A DNA stretch of 64,000 nt from an uncultured Burkholderiales bacterium (GTDB lineage Bacteria > Pseudomonadota > Gammaproteobacteria > Burkholderiales > Burkholderiaceae_C), in the NCBI GenBank assembly GCA_903896615.1, contig CAITYM010000020.1, positions 1 to 64,000 on the forward strand, read 5' to 3'. Shown piece after piece: positions 45,744-56,416 of the stretch (position 1 is the stretch's first letter; each line of letters begins with the position of its first letter). A model generated the notes under the pieces. The model saw only the letters and a list, made by a program, of their open reading frames with translations, was not told where the DNA came from and did not search any database. The position numbers were made by a program, and so were the translations under genes.

Positions 45744-46250
45744 TTAATTGATGCCATATTTTTGAGTTAATCAAAAATACTAAATAAGGATTTAATGATT
45801 TAATTAAGAATTGATCACTGCAAAATTGAATTTGGTAGATAGACACGATAATCAATTCACAAGTAAGATTTATATAATTCGGAGTTTATATTTCATCATA
45901 ACCATGATCGAATATTAAATTAATAGTGTCTGTACTAAACCGAACAGGAACAACGTTAATTCAGCTACAAAAATAATTAATTATTCGAAATAAAAAACCA
46001 ATGATGTGATTGACAAGCTTACAATTAGAGTGATATTTTGTTTCGTTAATTCTTTATCGTTTAAAATAAATTTTCAATCTTTTTGAAAGAATTAAAAAAG
46101 TAAAAAATTTTTTCACATACGCCTAGCATTAATTTGATGAGTTTTTACTTGCTCATCTATAGATTGTTGGTTGACAAATTAATTTTTTCAAAACTTTTTT
46201 ATCAACGACTTTAAGTTAGTGAGTAAATAAATAATTTTGGATGTAATTAA
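45744..46250. other. Long AT-rich non-coding stretch
   Basis: 507 bp between the divergent tpsB and dioxygenase genes, strongly AT-rich with no coding frame. It contains two TTGACA -35-like boxes at 46010-46015 and 46171-46176. The first has TATTTT after 18 bases and is a candidate promoter for the plus-strand gene, though about 210 bases upstream. A six-bp hairpin (GATGAG/CTCATC) sits at 46136-46157. Confidence 0.5.
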
Positions 46251-46985
46251 ATGAAAATTGAATTGAATATTTCTAAAATGGATGAGATTTCATCTAAATT
46301 AAAAGAAAATGGGTTTTGTATTTTTGACATAGAAGTCCTATTAGCCGGCTCACATATACCCATTAGCAAATTAAAAGAATTTGAAAGTTACTGGGATTTT
46401 TTGAAAATTGATCAATATTTGAAAGATTTGGGTCAATATAGATATCGTAGGCATAGTAGTTACATTATTGAAAGCGGTAACACAAGGACGGTGCCTCACA
46501 GAGCACATTGGCAGTCTTTAGACTACAACGCTTTGCACGGTGGTATCAGTCGTATGTTTGATCCAATAGATCAGAATCTAAATTCTTCAAAGGAATGGAT
46601 GGAATTGATTGCATCTGTAGCTAACGTAATTGATCAAAAGAACATTGATACAACTTGGTTTGCGGAGGCCCATCAATTTAGAATCAGTACTCAAGGAGGA
46701 TTAGGCCGACCAACTCCTGAGGGCGCCCATCGCGACGGTGTAGATTATGTGGCGGTGATAATGATAAATCGCAGTTTTATCAGCGGTGGAGAGACTAGAA
46801 TATTTTCGATTGATGGTAATACGGGTCTTAGATTCACATTAGAAAAACCTTGGACTGTATTATTGCTTGATGATAATCGTATGATTCATGAAACAACTCC
46901 CATTAAGGACAATGGTGGAAATGGATATAGGGATACGCTCGTTTTGACTTTTCGTAAGTCTGGATTTCAAGATCCTATTAGTTAA
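46251..46985 (+). CDS. 2-oxoglutarate/Fe(II)-dependent dioxygenase
   Basis: 244 residues matching the 2OG-Fe dioxygenase group of BsmA/isoleucine-dioxygenase type. The metal site is His160 and Asp162 in EGAHRDGVDY, with the distal His213 in DNRMIHETTPI. Arg227 in GYRDTLVLTFRK is the likely 2-oxoglutarate-binding residue. FRISTQGGLGRPTPEG precedes the HxD motif, as in that family. The substrate is probably an amino acid or similar small molecule, but is not known here. It is a single gene with no partners in either direction. Confidence 0.88.
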   Translation: MKIELNISKMDEISSKLKENGFCIFDIEVLLAGSHIPISKLKEFESYWDFLKIDQYLKDLGQYRYRRHSSYIIESGNTRTVPHRAHWQSLDYNALHGGISRMFDPIDQNLNSSKEWMELIASVANVIDQKNIDTTWFAEAHQFRISTQGGLGRPTPEGAHRDGVDYVAVIMINRSFISGGETRIFSIDGNTGLRFTLEKPWTVLLLDDNRMIHETTPIKDNGGNGYRDTLVLTFRKSGFQDPIS

Positions 46986-47153
46986 GTTCTCTGATTTTTT
47001 TGAAAATTTGATTTATAAATTATTTTTAAAAATCTATTCTTCTTTAATGCTGGATGCATATCTCTAAGGGTTTTGTGTGTGTAGTGTCTGAACACGCACA
47101 TACAATTGACTACATTTAAATATATCATATTCTTTTAACTCTTCGTTAGATAT

Positions 47154-47378
47154 ATGAATTGGTGCTTGACTGAATGTAACTGGGAATACTTTAAGAGCTT
47201 GATCCTTAGTCGATGGGACTTGCTTTCAAATACAGAGTTTGATGACATTGAAATCAAACGAGAAATGTTGGCTCATAAAATACAGCAAATTTACGGAATA
47301 AAAAATGAACAACTAGAGGCTGAAATTATGTATTTTCAAGCACAAAATAAAGAACATGTTAAGTCTTTATCCAAGTAA
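47154..47378 (+). CDS. CsbD-like small stress protein
   Basis: 74 residues resembling CsbD/YjbJ: CNWEYFKSLILSRWDLLSNTEFDDIEIKREMLAHKIQ fits the family's NWKQFKGKVKEQWGKLT...GKRDQLVGKIQ pattern, followed by IYGIKNEQLEAEIMYF for the final helix. These small hydrophilic proteins are induced by general stress in many bacteria. The match is divergent but the length and spacing agree. It is between the dioxygenase and the convergent P-type ATPase genes and is not clearly in an operon. Confidence 0.8.
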   Translation: MNWCLTECNWEYFKSLILSRWDLLSNTEFDDIEIKREMLAHKIQQIYGIKNEQLEAEIMYFQAQNKEHVKSLSK

Positions 47379-47443
47379 GTGTTATCCTTTGAATAAGTAG
47401 CAATTATTTGTGCTTAAACAACTGAGCAGTAGAAATATTTAAT

Positions 47444-49570
47444 TTATAGTTTAATTTTTGAAATCAAGGGTCGCATGGCATTAAGGGTAGCTAATAAAGT
47501 TGAACCATTGCTTAAAATTGTGCACGTAGCAGGCGATATCAATCCACTAGGTAACGCTAAAGCAAGTGCAAGGGTGTTAAATCCACCAATTAATGTGCAA
47601 TTTTGTTTGATTAATTTAAGAGCGTTCCGACTTAAATCAATTGCTGGCAATAGTAGATGCAGACCTTCTTTCATAAATACCACGTCTGCTGCAGAACGAG
47701 CAATGTCTGCGCCATCAATTAACGAAATTCCAACATCGGCTTGAGCAAGTGCAGGCGAATCATTCACCCCGTCTCCAACCATGGCAAAAGTCCCGTTGAT
47801 TAACCTCAACTCCTTAATTATTGAAGCTTTCTCATGTGGAAGGACCTCAGAATATACTGTTTTAATACCTACAGATTTTGCAATTCTCTGCGCAACACCC
47901 TCACGGTCCCCGGAAAGCATAACTATTTCATTGACCCCACGTTTTCTTAGTCCCGCTATTACAGAGCGAGCTTCGCCTCTTGGTTCGTCGTTACAAGCTA
48001 TGGCTCCTACTAAATGATTATCATAAGCCACCAACAGACCAATATGGCCTATACGCTCTAGTTCGAGTAAATATCTCTGTGCTTTGCTTGTAGGGATTCC
48101 CAGTTTTTTCAAATATCGTTCACTACCAATATTTATCACATGATCTTCCAAACACGCAGATACACCTAATCCAATTGAAAATTGCACATCCTCACAAATA
48201 GGTAGACTCAAACCAATTATTTTTTGAGCGTAAGATACAAGTGCACGGGCTACAGGATGGCTCAATTCAGTTTCTGCTGCGGCAGCGAGTTGTAAAATTC
48301 TAGTTGAACTAATTTTTATGTGAAAAGACTTTATATCAATAACTTGTAAACGTCCACAGGTTAGTGTCCCTGTTTTGTCGAAAGCAATCCCTTCTAGTGT
48401 GGCTAAATTCTCAACGTGCTTACCGCTTTTAATCAATATCCCTTCTTGTGCAGCTTTCGTCATTGTGGTCAATATACTAGTTGGAGCAGCAACTCGTATC
48501 CCTGTTCCGTAATCCACAATAGCGAGAGACATAAATCGGTCAAGATTTCCACTAGCTACTAATAGGGCAACATTTGCGCCTAGCATAGGTGCCACTAAAT
48601 GATCGGCAAATTTCTCCGCGTAATTTTGAATCCTTGTTTCCCCAATGGGCGCTGATTCAACTAATTCAACAATTTTAGAGGCCACAGTATTAGCACCTGC
48701 TTCTGTGATTTTAACGGTGATGGAGCCCTCAATAATTGAAGATCCTGCATATACTGAATCGCCAATATTCATGGTCGCAGGCATTGACTCTCCAGTTATA
48801 TGACGCTGATCCACAGCCGCTATACCGTTTATAACAACTCCATCTGCGGGAATAAGCTCACCGGATAGTATAAGAACTACTTCCGCGGATCGTAATGTTT
48901 GAGCTATAACAATGGATATACTCCCATCATGCTCAATTTTTCTAGCGTTAAGAGTATGGAGTTCTAATAATTGCTTTACATAACCTCGCGATTGACGCGC
49001 TGTAAGTTCTCGTACGTAATCCCCTAAATGAACTAAAAGAGCCATCAGAGCTGCTGTCCTTGGTTGTTGTCGCAGTACAGCAATCGTCAACGCTAAACCA
49101 TCAAGAAAGTCAACATTTAACCTTTTCTCATAAATCAATGTTGATAATGCCCTTCTCCAAATCGGGAAACCAGTTGTAATAATTAAACCAATTGAAATTA
49201 CGGGCCCAACTGCAGCGCCTAATACGAGTGCAACACCAGAAATAGCTAAGGAATATATGGGTTTTAGCTCATTTATTGAAGGAAATAGTGTGTAATTATT
49301 AGTTGATTCAGTGGAAGCAACCAATTGAAACACTTCAACTTCTTCAAGTATTAAAAATAATTGGCTAATTTCTCCATCATAGTCAATAGAAATGGATGAG
49401 CACGTTTTATTTAATTTATATTTATTAACAAAATTGCACAACTTCAATTTTCTTTCTATGGATGATATTTTGACTCCATCGTCTTTTAAATCGCAATATC
49501 TTAGTCTACATCGACCGGGTACGTTATGTAGTAACGTGAAGTGTTTGTTCGAAGTGATGGGAGATAGCAT
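47444..49570 (-). CDS. P1B-type heavy-metal ATPase with non-canonical membrane motif
   Basis: 708 residues. An N-terminal HMA_2-like domain (LLHNVPGRCRLRYCDLK, no CxxC), then the ATPase core with TGES (259-262), phosphorylation motif DKTGT (Asp398) and GDGVNDSPAL near the C-terminus. Membrane helices appear at about 107-135, 155-185, 330-350 and in the last about 45 residues. The CPC/SPC metal site of P1B pumps is replaced by DYGTGIRVAAP (353-363), with no cysteine. This suggests an atypical metal, or an altered role. It is the third gene of the DUF5132-HMA-ATPase operon. Confidence 0.9.
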   Translation of the reverse strand: MLSPITSNKHFTLLHNVPGRCRLRYCDLKDDGVKISSIERKLKLCNFVNKYKLNKTCSSISIDYDGEISQLFLILEEVEVFQLVASTESTNNYTLFPSINELKPIYSLAISGVALVLGAAVGPVISIGLIITTGFPIWRRALSTLIYEKRLNVDFLDGLALTIAVLRQQPRTAALMALLVHLGDYVRELTARQSRGYVKQLLELHTLNARKIEHDGSISIVIAQTLRSAEVVLILSGELIPADGVVINGIAAVDQRHITGESMPATMNIGDSVYAGSSIIEGSITVKITEAGANTVASKIVELVESAPIGETRIQNYAEKFADHLVAPMLGANVALLVASGNLDRFMSLAIVDYGTGIRVAAPTSILTTMTKAAQEGILIKSGKHVENLATLEGIAFDKTGTLTCGRLQVIDIKSFHIKISSTRILQLAAAAETELSHPVARALVSYAQKIIGLSLPICEDVQFSIGLGVSACLEDHVINIGSERYLKKLGIPTSKAQRYLLELERIGHIGLLVAYDNHLVGAIACNDEPRGEARSVIAGLRKRGVNEIVMLSGDREGVAQRIAKSVGIKTVYSEVLPHEKASIIKELRLINGTFAMVGDGVNDSPALAQADVGISLIDGADIARSAADVVFMKEGLHLLLPAIDLSRNALKLIKQNCTLIGGFNTLALALALPSGLISPATCTILSNGSTLLATLNAMRPLISKIKL

Positions 49571-49580
49571 TAAATTATGA

Positions 49581-50180
49581 TTAATAGCTTTGCAAGCTGT
49601 GAGTTAAATTTTGCTGCATTGGTTTGTTAATTCTTCTATGGTGAAATGTTAAGAAAGAATTAAATGCAAAAGTACTCAAACTAATCCACATTGGAGTTCC
49701 TCTACCTCTAGCTCTATGCAGTGATGTGGCAACTGCAATTCCTAAAGGAAGAAGCACTTTAAAATCCAAGTATCCATTGCTTGCTTGCAATAGCCCTGCA
49801 TCTAACTGTTCTGCTACAGAGACTATCGATTCTGCTATACGTGAATGTTGTGCTGAATAAATAGAATCAATTGAAAATTTTGGATCAATTAAATCACTTG
49901 ACCCATCTTCCTCTAGTAAAGTAAGCCACTGCTTGAGCGCAGGATCGTCATGAATTCTATTATGAAAATCAGCGTCTTGTGAAATATAGTTTACAACAAT
50001 ACTAGAAGAATGAGGATTAACTCTAACCGAATTAACACCAGGAAAGTTTAATATTGTTTTTTTTATGTCGCTAAAAAAGCTATCGCTAGCCGGTGCCCCC
50101 ATTATCTTGATGCGTAACCTGCCAGGAACGTGATGGACAATATTTCCTTTTCTGGCTAGTTTTTTTGCATTTGATTGCAT
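49581..50180 (-). CDS. HMA_2-domain protein
   Basis: 199 residues. The N-terminal domain (IVHHVPGRLRIKIMGAPAS, ILNFPGVNSVRVNPHSSSIVVNYI) is the same HMA_2-like ferredoxin fold found at the head of the adjacent ATPase, again without a CxxC pair. The C-terminal half has one or two hydrophobic stretches (about 140-160 and 165-180). It lies 10 bp upstream of the ATPase start and one base after the DUF5132 gene, so the three form an operon. It is probably an accessory or regulatory partner of the pump. Confidence 0.8.
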   Translation of the reverse strand: MQSNAKKLARKGNIVHHVPGRLRIKIMGAPASDSFFSDIKKTILNFPGVNSVRVNPHSSSIVVNYISQDADFHNRIHDDPALKQWLTLLEEDGSSDLIDPKFSIDSIYSAQHSRIAESIVSVAEQLDAGLLQASNGYLDFKVLLPLGIAVATSLHRARGRGTPMWISLSTFAFNSFLTFHHRRINKPMQQNLTHSLQSY

Positions 50181-50181
50181 G

Positions 50182-50748
50182 TCAATGAGTAGGTAGTTCG
50201 TTCGAAGTATTTTCAGCCTTCGTATAGCCTCTCTCTTGTTTTATTTCATCATGCCGTTCTTGTTTAACCTCAGCAACTAAATCGCTTACTTGTTCATTTG
50301 CCTCAGCGAATATTTGACGAGCTTTATTTGTAGCGTTGAATCCGGCTCTAACAGCTCCTTTAATTGCTGGTCGAATATAGCTTCCAAATTCAGGAAATAC
50401 TTTTCCTAATAGTATCGCGCCTGCACCGATAACGAGTCCAGGTATAAGCTCTACCTCAATCAGTGCTGCACCGAGAATAATTGCTCCTGCAGTTGCGACG
50501 CTAGTGGCTTCATGAGAAAGTAGATCTTTTCCTCTCTCAATGAGGCTTTCGTTCCATTTTTTACTAGCACTAATATTTTCAATACTCGGTGAATTAACCC
50601 CGTTACGATGACTAGTTTCATGTTCTAACATATGTGAGCCGATTCCATTCTTTGTTGTTGCCCCAATTTTCTGCTCATCATCTTGTATCTTTGTTGCTAG
50701 ATTATTCTCAGATTGCGCATGATTATTTTTTTTTACGATTACTACCAT
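50182..50748 (-). CDS. DUF5132-like membrane-associated protein
   Basis: 188 residues. The central part (about 85-150) is a glycine/alanine-rich hydrophobic region, AIILGAALIEVELIPGLVIGAGAILLGKVFPEFG, followed by a basic helix, as in DUF5132 proteins found with metal ATPases. N- and C-terminal parts are hydrophilic. AAGGAG lies seven bases upstream of the ATG at 50748. It is the first gene of the operon, so its promoter lies in the 290-bp gap before the 51036 gene. Confidence 0.8.
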   Translation of the reverse strand: MVVIVKKNNHAQSENNLATKIQDDEQKIGATTKNGIGSHMLEHETSHRNGVNSPSIENISASKKWNESLIERGKDLLSHEATSVATAGAIILGAALIEVELIPGLVIGAGAILLGKVFPEFGSYIRPAIKGAVRAGFNATNKARQIFAEANEQVSDLVAEVKQERHDEIKQERGYTKAENTSNELPTH

Positions 50749-51035
50749 TTAATTCTCCTTGATCCTTCAAGCAAACAGATCTCAAACGAGCTCTTAAAAA
50801 TATGCTTTCCTGATACTCCCATTTTCTATCATGCATTTCTGTACGGTTTCCCACATAGTTGGTACTTATCTTTCGTTGATTTGTTTGTGCCAATACGTTT
50901 TTAATTTATATTTAATATATTTATCTAATTAAACACGTTGTGAAAATATCAAGATTAGTATAAAGTTTCAATAATATATTTATATACGGTATATTATTCT
51001 TGTATCTTTATCTGTTTTTGTGTGAAGGGTGTAAA

Positions 51036-51326
51036 TTGGCTAATTTCTGGGTAAAACGAAATCATACGCTTGGCTTACTTCAAATGCGTAAAAATGCTTT
51101 TAATTGGGCGGTTTACGCTGAAAGCGAATTCAGCATGAACTGTATTTACGAAGAGGGAGAGTTAGAAGATTTGGTCATTTTCTCCAAACCCGGAGCAAAA
51201 GGTCGTCTAATGATTTCAAGTAATTTGTTAGAACTACATATACTTCTTGGTGTTTTATTGACACCTTTTAAAGTTAGTATTGAAAATGAAATTGTAAAAA
51301 ATTTAGATCTTATTTTAATTGGATAA
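51036..51326 (+). CDS. Hypothetical small protein, TTG start
   Basis: 96 residues starting at a TTG at 51036 (MANFWVKRNHTLGLL) that has GAAGGGTG about seven bases upstream. A further in-frame TTG at 51000 lacks such a site, and no in-frame ATG occurs until residue 16. It is a mixed alpha/beta protein with no signal peptide, ending in a possible hydrophobic helix. I do not recognise a family. Divergent from the DUF5132 operon. Confidence 0.4.
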   Translation: MANFWVKRNHTLGLLQMRKNAFNWAVYAESEFSMNCIYEEGELEDLVIFSKPGAKGRLMISSNLLELHILLGVLLTPFKVSIENEIVKNLDLILIG

Positions 51327-51549
51327 TTTCTACATATTGAATAAAACTTTTGTGTTTGTTATCGCACAGATTAATTTCTTGTTAAATTTTATATTGTGAC
51401 TACGTTTTGATTCAATTTACTAAAATTAATGTTTGGTATTCAATCCGCCATTTTGGTTGTAGCTTATATTTTGATTGATTTTTAAAGATACTCATAAATT
51501 CATATTTAATTTATTCCAATTTTGTTTCTATCTACTTGAGTGGTAATCT

Positions 51550-53721
51550 ATGTCAAATACTGAAAAGTGTCCTTATTTTAGGACGTTGGCTACAAAAACA
51601 TCTATAGATGAATGGTGGCCAAATCGATTAGATTTGACTTCACTGAATGAAAATTCACCACTTAAAAATCCTATGGATCCTGAGTACGACTATTCAGTTC
51701 AATTTAAAAGTCTCAATTTAGATTCTGTAGTCAAGGATTTAACCTTTCTTATGACTGACTCGCAAGACTGGTGGCCCGCTGATTTTGGTAATTATGGTCC
51801 CTTTTTTATTCGTATGTCATGGCACAGTGCTGGAACCTACCGTATTTCTGATGGGCGAGGGGGGGCGGGCAATGGTGCTCAGCGTTTTGCACCACTAAAT
51901 AGCTGGCCAGATAATGTTAACTTAGATAAAGCCCGTCGACTTCTTTGGCCAATCAAGCAAAAATACGGTCTTAAATTATCTTGGGCTGACTTAATTGTCT
52001 TAGCGGGTACAGTTGCTTTGCAATCTATGGGACTGGCGATTTGTGGATTTGCAGGGGGACGAACCGATACTTGGTCCCCTGAAGATTTAAATTGGGGTTC
52101 TGAGAAGAAGTGGCTTGACGATAAGCGGTACACAGGCGATCATGAATTAGCAAATCCCCTAGCCGCGGTCCAAATGGGGCTAATCTATGTTAATCCTGAG
52201 GGACCAAATGGAATACCCGACCCCTTGGCCGCGGCTGGAGACATAAGGGAGACTTTTCTACGAATGTCTATGAATGATGAGGAAACCGTGGCTCTAATTG
52301 CGGGTGGTCATACTTTCGGGAAAACCCATGGAGCTGCAAACCCAATCTCATTTATGGGTCCAGCGCCCGAAGCCGCTTCTCTAGAAGAGCAAGGATTGGG
52401 ATGGAAGAATTCGTTTGGATCTGGTAGCGCAAACAATACCATTTCAAGTGGAATTGAAGGTTCTTGGACAAGGCACCCTACTAAATGGAGTAGTGACTAT
52501 TTAGATAATTTACTTAACTTTGAATGGGAACTTACCGTGAGTCCTGCGGGTGCGCATCAATGGACTCCCAAAGATGTCTCAGTTCGTACTGTGCCCGATG
52601 CTCATGAAGCAAATAAAAAGCATTTTCCAATCATGCTAACTACGGATTTGGCACTTAAATATGATCCAGTCTACTTAAAAATTTCTAAACATTATCAAAA
52701 AAACAATATTCAACTAGCAGATGAATTTTCAAAAGCTTGGTTTAAACTGACTCATCGTGATATGGGTCCTATAACTCGTTATTTGGGGCCATTAGTCCCA
52801 TCGCAACAATTTATATGGCAAGATCCAATTCCACTAAAAAATAATATACCATTAGATGCTAAAGACATTATAAATCTGAAAAAAAGAATTTTAGATTCTC
52901 CTCTAACCGTTTCTCAATTAGTGAGAACTGCCTGGGCTTCGGCTTCTACTTATCGAAATAGTGATAAACGAGGAGGTGCCAATGGGGGGCGTATTAATCT
53001 ACTACCGCAAAAAAATTGGCAAATTAATTCCCCTGATGAATTAAAGACCATATTAAATATATTTAATACTATTAAAAATGATTTCCATAATGAGCACACT
53101 ATTAATAAAAATATTTCAATTGCAGATTTAATTATTTTTGGCGGTGGAGTTGCAATTGAGAAATGTGTTGAAAATGCAGGGCAATTTTTCAGTGTTCCAT
53201 TCATGCAGGGGAGAAATGATGCATTTCAAGAAGACACGGACATAGAATCATTTAAATTTCTTGAGCCTAAAACCGATGGTTTTAGAAACTTTTTAGGCAG
53301 CTGTCGGGAATATTCTGCATGTGAACGTTTAGTGGATAGAGCAAACCAACTTACCCTAACCGCTCCAGAAATGACGGTTTTGATTGGGGGGTTGAGAGTA
53401 TTAAAAGCAAATTTTGAGGAATCCTCAGTGGGCTTATTTTCTGAAAAAATCGAAACCCTATCAAACGATTTCTTTATAAATCTTCTTGATATGCAAATTG
53501 TTTGGACTAAGTCCTCCAATACAAAACATTTCGAAGGACGTGACCGAAAAACTGGAATTCTTAGGTGGATCGGGTCGGATATTGACCTAATTTTTGGTTC
53601 AAGCAGTGAGCTTCGAGCAATTTCAGAAGTCTATGCAAGTGATGATGCTCAAATTAAATTTATCAAAGATTTTATTTCCGCTTGGACAAAGGTTATGAAT
53701 CTAGATAGGTTTGATTTATAG
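51550..53721 (+). CDS. katG: Catalase-peroxidase
   Basis: 723 residues, the standard length for the bifunctional haem enzyme that degrades hydrogen peroxide. The distal triad Arg88, Trp91 and His92 is in [12 protein letters not shown]. Tyr213 ([10 protein letters not shown]) and Met239 complete the KatG-specific Trp-Tyr-Met adduct, and proximal His254 is in [10 protein letters not shown]. The second, inactive half-domain is present. No OxyR gene is nearby, and the promoter is not clear. The gene is convergent with the SDR gene. Confidence 0.97.
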   Translation: MSNTEKCPYFRTLATKTSIDEWWPNRLDLTSLNENSPLKNPMDPEYDYSVQFKSLNLDSVVKDLTFLMTDSQDWWPADFGNYGPFFIRMSWHSAGTYRISDGRGGAGNGAQRFAPLNSWPDNVNLDKARRLLWPIKQKYGLKLSWADLIVLAGTVALQSMGLAICGFAGGRTDTWSPEDLNWGSEKKWLDDKRYTGDHELANPLAAVQMGLIYVNPEGPNGIPDPLAAAGDIRETFLRMSMNDEETVALIAGGHTFGKTHGAANPISFMGPAPEAASLEEQGLGWKNSFGSGSANNTISSGIEGSWTRHPTKWSSDYLDNLLNFEWELTVSPAGAHQWTPKDVSVRTVPDAHEANKKHFPIMLTTDLALKYDPVYLKISKHYQKNNIQLADEFSKAWFKLTHRDMGPITRYLGPLVPSQQFIWQDPIPLKNNIPLDAKDIINLKKRILDSPLTVSQLVRTAWASASTYRNSDKRGGANGGRINLLPQKNWQINSPDELKTILNIFNTIKNDFHNEHTINKNISIADLIIFGGGVAIEKCVENAGQFFSVPFMQGRNDAFQEDTDIESFKFLEPKTDGFRNFLGSCREYSACERLVDRANQLTLTAPEMTVLIGGLRVLKANFEESSVGLFSEKIETLSNDFFINLLDMQIVWTKSSNTKHFEGRDRKTGILRWIGSDIDLIFGSSSELRAISEVYASDDAQIKFIKDFISAWTKVMNLDRFDL

Positions 53722-53792
53722 TGATTTTCAAAATGCAGCTTATCAAATCAATTCGCAAGTTCCTACTAAGTTTGTTTGTCAATATGCGCTAA

Positions 53793-54542
53793 TTAACGAG
53801 CCAAATAGCCTCCATCCACCGGATAAAAGGCTCCTGTAACAAATGATGCTCGGTCCGATGCAAGCCAAGCAACCATTTCTGCTACTTCTTGTGGCCTTCC
53901 TAATCTTGCTAATGCATGTGCTGCAATTAGATTCGCATGTGCCTCTTGTGTATCTATGAGTTCTTTTTCTAAAGGAGTATCGATGTATCCAGGGCAAACT
54001 GCATTAATACGAATACCTGATGTTCCGTATTCCCAAGCTGCTGTTTGTGTTAATCCAATAACTCCGTGTTTTGCAGCTACATAAGCTGGAGATCGAGGAG
54101 TTCCAACTAGACCCAGGACGGAAGAAATATTGATGATTGAACCATGCCCGTTTGAGAGCATTGCTGCAATTTGTGCTTGCATCCCATAGAACACACCACT
54201 AAGGTTAGTCTGAATGACCTGATCCCAAGCTTTTAATGAATAATTTGCTGTTAACGCTCTTTGACCACCGATGCCTGCACAGTTGCAACCTATGTCGATT
54301 TTTCCGTAATGATCTAAGGTTAATTTCACTAGATCTTGACACGCCTGTGGGTCACAAACATTGCTCTTAACTGCTAAAGCGATACCCCCTTGGTTTTGAA
54401 CCAGACTAGCAGTTTCATTAATGAGTGTTTCGTTCAAGCCAGATAATACAACCTTAGCTCCTTCTCTAGACAAGACTAATGCTATTGCTCTTCCAATGCC
54501 TGAAGAAGCTCCGGTTACGATTGCGACTTTACTTTTTAGCAT
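53793..54542 (-). CDS. Short-chain dehydrogenase/reductase
   Basis: 249 residues, a classical SDR. NAD(P)-binding GASSGIG (11-17), NCAG (87-90), catalytic Ser140/141, Tyr154 and Lys158 in YVAAKHG, and a C-terminal PG motif (CPGYIDTPLEKEL). The C-terminus GAFYPVDGGYLAR is typical. Its substrate could be a 3-hydroxybutyrate- or other 3-hydroxyacyl-type compound, given the CoA-transferase and acetoacetate decarboxylase-like genes next to it. It is divergent from those genes across 230 bp. Confidence 0.9.
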   Translation of the reverse strand: MLKSKVAIVTGASSGIGRAIALVLSREGAKVVLSGLNETLINETASLVQNQGGIALAVKSNVCDPQACQDLVKLTLDHYGKIDIGCNCAGIGGQRALTANYSLKAWDQVIQTNLSGVFYGMQAQIAAMLSNGHGSIINISSVLGLVGTPRSPAYVAAKHGVIGLTQTAAWEYGTSGIRINAVCPGYIDTPLEKELIDTQEAHANLIAAHALARLGRPQEVAEMVAWLASDRASFVTGAFYPVDGGYLAR

Positions 54543-54772
54543 ATTTAGTTGAAATAATTATTAACTCAAGGTTTTAAGACATCTTCAATAGATTTATTAA
54601 AAAAACTTGGGTACATGAATGAATGGGAAAAAATTACACTTACTAATTGTTTAGTTATTTAATTGTTTAATCAGTTCGTTAAAGTACAGACTTGAGTTTC
54701 CATATAAGTAAAAATTCGAGCTTTGTACGCTCTGTATATACCATTTGACTGAACTTAGAGAAACTGAAGTTA

Positions 54773-56416
54773 ATGAGAAATCCAAATTTTGTAGCGCGTA
54801 CTTATCCTGGTGGTAAAGTACTAACAGCCACCGAAGCAGTTCGCCACATTCGCCCAGGCGTAACATTAGCCACTGGAGGATTTATAGGAAGCGGCTTTGC
54901 TGAGGGATTGGCTATAGCACTTGAACACAGGTACCTTGGACAGGATCCTCAGTCTCCTCCTGGAATGCCAAATAATTTAACTCTTTTGTATGCTGGAGGG
55001 CAAGGTGACGGTTTTGATCGAGGTCTTAATCATTTAGCTCATGCGGGTTTTTTAAAGTGTGTAATAGGAGGCCACTGGGGTTTAGTACCTAAACTTCAAC
55101 ACTTAGCATTAACAAACCAAATTGAAGCGTACAACCTTCCTCAGGGTGTCATTAGTCAATTATTTAGAGATACATCAGCGCATCGTCCTGGTTTAATTTC
55201 TAAAGTTGGATTAGGTACGTTCGTAGACCCAAGAAAAGGCGGCGGGAGATTAAACAAGCAAAGCCAACAGGTCTTAGTAGAGCTACTACCAATTGGAGGG
55301 ATTGAATATCTGTTTTATAAAGCAATTCCGATAGACGTGTGTATGCTTCGGGGCACTACTGCTGATGAACACGGAAATATTACGATGGAAAAAGAGGCTT
55401 TGACTCTGGATTCATTATCTATAGCCATGGCCACTCACAACTCTGGTGGAATTGTTATGGTGCAGGTAGAGCGGTTAGCTAAAGCAGGGTCGCTTGCCTC
55501 TAGAGAGGTCAAAATTCCAGGAATCCTGGTTGATTACGTAGTAATTTCTGAAAAACCAGAGTATCAATTTCAAACTTATGCCGAACCTTATAGTGCGGTA
55601 TTTGCCGGCGAAATAATTAGTCCACCTATAGAAATTCAGTTTAGACCCTTAGATGCAAGAAAAATAATTGCTAGGCGTGCATCTCTTGAACTGCGAGCAC
55701 ATGACATAGTAAACCTTGGTGTAGGAATTCCTGAGGTGATAGCAGGTATTGCTGCAGAGGAGGAAATATCGGATTTTATGACCCTAACTGCTGAGCCAGG
55801 AGTAGTTGGAGGTATACCTGCCAGTGGATTAAATTTTGGGGCCGCTGTAAACGCAGTTGCAATATTAGATCAGCCGTACCAATTCGATTTTTACGACGGC
55901 GGGGGACTAGATATCGCATTCCTAGGGATGGCTCAGGTAGATAAAAAAGGAAATTTGGATGTAAGTCAATTTAATGGCCATCTTGCAGGTGCAGGTGGTT
56001 TTATAAGTATTAGTCAGAACACTCAGCGTTTGGTATTTGTAGGAACATTTTGTGCAGGACCATTAGATATTGAGATTAATGATGGAAAAATAAAAATTAA
56101 AAATGATGCAAAGATAAAGAAATTTATAAATCTCGTTGATCAAATTACTTTTAATGCACCGGATAGCATTTCACGGAACCAATCAGTAATATATGTCACA
56201 GAAAGATGTGTCTTTCAATTATCTGCAGATGGTCTGGAATTAATTGAAATAGCGCCTGGTATTGATTTAGAAAAGGATATTCTTAATTTAATGGATTTTA
56301 AGCCGCACATATCTTCAAAATTAAAGCTAATGGATTCAAAAATCTTCAAAAATGAACTTATGGAACTAAAACTGGATATGTTGAAACACAAAACAATTAA
56401 GGAATTGACACTATGA
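54773..56416 (+). CDS. Fused class I CoA-transferase (YdiF-like)
   Basis: 547 residues combining alpha (about 1-280) and beta (about 295-545) CoA-transferase subunits in one chain. The alpha half has [12 protein letters not shown] and [11 protein letters not shown]. The beta half has NLGVGIPE and the catalytic Glu341 in [16 protein letters not shown]. Such enzymes move CoA between acetyl-, acetoacetyl- or related acyl-CoA and free acids. Its stop overlaps the start of the acetoacetate decarboxylase-like gene (ATGA). Together they point to ketone-body or short-chain 3-oxoacid breakdown. Confidence 0.92.
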   Translation: MRNPNFVARTYPGGKVLTATEAVRHIRPGVTLATGGFIGSGFAEGLAIALEHRYLGQDPQSPPGMPNNLTLLYAGGQGDGFDRGLNHLAHAGFLKCVIGGHWGLVPKLQHLALTNQIEAYNLPQGVISQLFRDTSAHRPGLISKVGLGTFVDPRKGGGRLNKQSQQVLVELLPIGGIEYLFYKAIPIDVCMLRGTTADEHGNITMEKEALTLDSLSIAMATHNSGGIVMVQVERLAKAGSLASREVKIPGILVDYVVISEKPEYQFQTYAEPYSAVFAGEIISPPIEIQFRPLDARKIIARRASLELRAHDIVNLGVGIPEVIAGIAAEEEISDFMTLTAEPGVVGGIPASGLNFGAAVNAVAILDQPYQFDFYDGGGLDIAFLGMAQVDKKGNLDVSQFNGHLAGAGGFISISQNTQRLVFVGTFCAGPLDIEINDGKIKIKNDAKIKKFINLVDQITFNAPDSISRNQSVIYVTERCVFQLSADGLELIEIAPGIDLEKDILNLMDFKPHISSKLKLMDSKIFKNELMELKLDMLKHKTIKELTL

